Assembly (NCBI GenBank): GCA_016763955.1
Contig: JAESSU010000218.1
Span: 1 to 6,237 of the forward strand
DNA from: Phycisphaeraceae bacterium
GTDB taxonomy: Bacteria; Planctomycetota; Phycisphaerae; Phycisphaerales; Phycisphaeraceae
Length of the DNA: 6,237 nucleotides
Reading direction: 5' to 3'
In this document: positions 5,601-6,237 of the stretch, in pieces
Numbering within the stretch: position 1 is the first letter of the stretch
How the letters are laid out: each line of letters opens with the position of its first letter
Notes under the pieces: model-generated
What the model saw: only the letters and a program-made list of their open reading frames with translations
Database searches by the model: none
What the model was told of the DNA's origin: nothing
Program-made: the position numbers and the translations under genes

Positions 5601-6237
5601 TTGATGGCAAAATCATTAAAGTTGATCTCACCGCCCCCGGAAGTTCCAGTCGTCCCCGTTCCGGTCGTTGTGGTGTCTTCGTAGATTTGGATATTCGTAA
5701 AAGTGCTATTTGAATTAGGGCTTGGAATATCGTTATCCATGCCAAAGGTCATGTAGTTAAATTGCCCGGTGAAATAATCGCCCACACGAATGGTGTAATG
5801 CTTCACGTTCCCTGCCGACGCGTCATACTGAGCTATCGACGGGATGCCCCAGTTATTTTGTGTGCCATAAAGCTGGAAAAAATTCTCACGGCTTAACACA
5901 TCATCCGTGTCAAAACCGATGCCGTGAATTTCACCTTGTGTGGTTGACTTAAAGTCGAATTCCAAAACAGTGTCTGCGGTGACGTTGTAGTTTTGAGCAA
6001 TTTTTTTCCAGTTGTTGCCGTACTGGTAAAGTTGGTTGCCGCCGATCTGAGAGATCGCAGAACCAGCAACATCTTGAGTTGCGCCGCTGTAGGACTCAAT
6101 CGTTGTGCTATCAAAATTAACCACGGTCACAGCCGATGCGAGTGTTGTCTGTGGCAAGGCCGTGCTAAGCAATGTGCGATTTTCAAGTCCATCAAGCCAC
6201 ATCGTCCGACGTGCCTGTTCCCATGCCGGCGTGCGTG
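2636..6237 (-). CDS. Secreted S8 (subtilisin-family) serine protease with LEPR-XLL N-terminus and five lectin-like repeats (5' end outside window)
   Basis: Likely an exported or surface subtilase; its substrate is unknown. Residues are counted from the ATG at 6202. That ATG is probably internal: the frame stays open to the edge, adding RTPAWEQARRT with no start codon, and the ATG lacks a clear ribosome site. LENRTLLS (6-13) is the LEPR-XLL-type motif. Five repeats span about 27-174, 192-339, 373-519, 547-696 and 715-863, joined by Thr/Gly/Ser/Pro-rich linkers. YGYGLVDAAAAVADALG (877-893) precedes the catalytic domain. Asp935 (IIDTG), His990 (NGHGT), oxyanion Asn1081 (ASGN) and Ser1148 (ASSFATP) form the active site, so activity is expected. 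An Asp/Asn/Gly-rich stretch (958-971, GDGIDNDGNGYIDD) looks calcium-binding. The chain ends only 40 residues after Ser1148. No classical prodomain, dockerin or membrane anchor is seen. Confidence 0.92.
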   Translation of the reverse strand, partial: RTPAWEQARRTMWLDGLENRTLLSTALPQTTLASAVTVVNFDSTTIESYSGATQDVAGSAISQIGGNQLYQYGNNWKKIAQNYNVTADTVLEFDFKSTTQGEIHGIGFDTDDVLSRENFFQLYGTQNNWGIPSIAQYDASAGNVKHYTIRVGDYFTGQFNYMTFGMDNDIPSPNSNSTFTNIQIYEDTTTTGTGTTGTSGGGEINFNDFAINSYATNQDISQTYTVNTAGTQLTLSQNTWKQIAKNYTVTADTVLEFDFTSTTQGDIHGIGFDTDNVLSRDTFFQLYGTQDNWGIPSVTQYDALAGSVKHYTIRVGDYFTGQFQYLVFANDHDVTNPNSNGSFANLKLYESSTSGADTGTGTDTGGSTAPSLPTVPDAAVVGVDAINFATANIQSYDAAQDVNGSATVLNNGQVLALAGNTWKQIALPTRVDANTFLELDFYSDSLGEVHGIGFDTDSYLSSDKFFELFGTQTFGIQNFDTYSLGNGWMHYKIKVADFFVGNVDYLVLAMDHDVPTPTGTSYFANVQVYQASSPSGPTSSTGSPGIPIAAPAAPTDHNVIEFTNLNVTSYGGAWQDVASVQMVLDGGRTYYLAGNSWKKFDFNYNITASTMLEFDYRSAAEGEVQGIGFDTDDVISNDQFFQVSGSQAWSQYIIDDYNYAEGADGWVHYSIPVGTYFTGLMSYLTIGMDNDISVPISENYFANVAIYNTASDVAVGTPPTADSALQTIDFSTQAITAYDPNQQGGGVAVVEFAGSTLHLTGNTWQKISLPHNINPYTILEFDYLTGIEGEVHGIGFDVDNTFSSTDTRFFQVDGSQTYSIQDYATYTNGAGWTHYQIPVGDFIEGFSQYLVFANDHDVPGASADVYYANVSLYDQFTPDFVPTYSSIYGYGLVDAAAAVADALGVDSLPAQNYYGGQNQYDLNMINVPEVWAQGVTGAGVVVAIIDTGVSITHSDLNDNIWINTGEIAGDGIDNDGNGYIDDVNGYNFVNDNANVNDTNGHGTLVAGVVAAENNAAGAIGVAYDAQIMAVRVLDGSGGGDFFSVLDGIYYAVNNGADVINLSLTFNSGHPFLETALKYAQDRGVVVVMASGNDAASEPLYPAQYANKYGIAVGAVTASGHLTNYTHLAGSVTKDFVVVPGIDIFTTSLGGGYATVSASSFATPLVTGVAALLKAANPSLTAVQIERYIALNANPYAVFL
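3614..6124 (-). repeat. Five tandem lectin-like domain repeats in the protease
   Basis: Each repeat is about 150 residues and follows one pattern: I/V-x-F near the start, N-x-W-K-x-I (W65, W229, W411, W586, W753), L-E-F-D-F/Y, then G-E/D-I/V-H-G-I-G-F-D-T/V-D (90-100, 254-264, 436-446, 611-621, 778-788), F-F-Q/E-L/V-x-G-T/S-Q, W-x-H-Y or K-H-Y, F-x-G, D-N/H-D, and a closing F/Y-x-N-V/I/L. In nucleotides: R1 6124-5681, R2 5629-5186, R3 5086-4646, R4 4564-4115, R5 4060-3614. Alternating beta-strand-like segments and conserved Trp/Asp suggest a jelly-roll carbohydrate- or calcium-binding module, but no named family was recognised. R1 and R2 are about 85% identical across 80 residues (71-150 versus 235-314). 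Confidence 0.85.

Overview
The window looks like part of a Planctomycetota chromosome. The main clue is a large secreted-type protease on the minus strand whose N-terminus carries an LExRxLLS motif (LENRTLLS). This is the LEPR-XLL type of N-terminal signature found mainly in planctomycetes, where the residues just upstream are typically basic (here ARRT). Base composition is roughly balanced by eye (not counted). The class within the phylum cannot be fixed from this window.

Layout, left to right. Positions 1-64 may hold the last codons of a plus-strand gene (weak call). Positions 65-471 are non-coding and unusually structured: a perfect 9-bp hairpin, two copies of a 42-44 nt direct repeat, three more hairpins and a G-rich block that contains the stop codon of the next gene. 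Positions 472-1197 (minus) encode a class I SAM-dependent methyltransferase. An inverted repeat and a strong intrinsic terminator separate it from efp (1332-1892, minus), which encodes elongation factor P and has a GTG start, a good ribosome binding site and a near-consensus sigma-70 promoter. Positions 1893-2103 are a divergent promoter region. Positions 2104-2454 (plus) encode a small carboxymuconolactone-decarboxylase-family protein that lacks the usual redox Cys pair and His. Positions 2455-2635 are a convergent intergenic region holding a roughly 100-nt MITE-like palindromic element with CACRAAGG tandem units and a second copy of the G-rich block. From 2636 to the right edge (minus) lies a protein of at least 1199 residues: LEPR-XLL N-terminus, five repeats of a roughly 150-residue beta-rich, lectin-like domain, then a C-terminal subtilisin-family (S8) catalytic domain with the complete Asp/His/Asn/Ser set. 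Its true start lies beyond the window.

The genes do not form an obvious pathway: a translation factor (efp), a methyltransferase of unknown substrate, an AhpD-like-fold protein and an exported protease. The most distinctive content is the five-repeat protease, with a recent repeat duplication and a rearranged-looking catalytic domain, and a set of dispersed repeats in both convergent intergenic regions, with G-rich blocks at the 3' ends of two genes.
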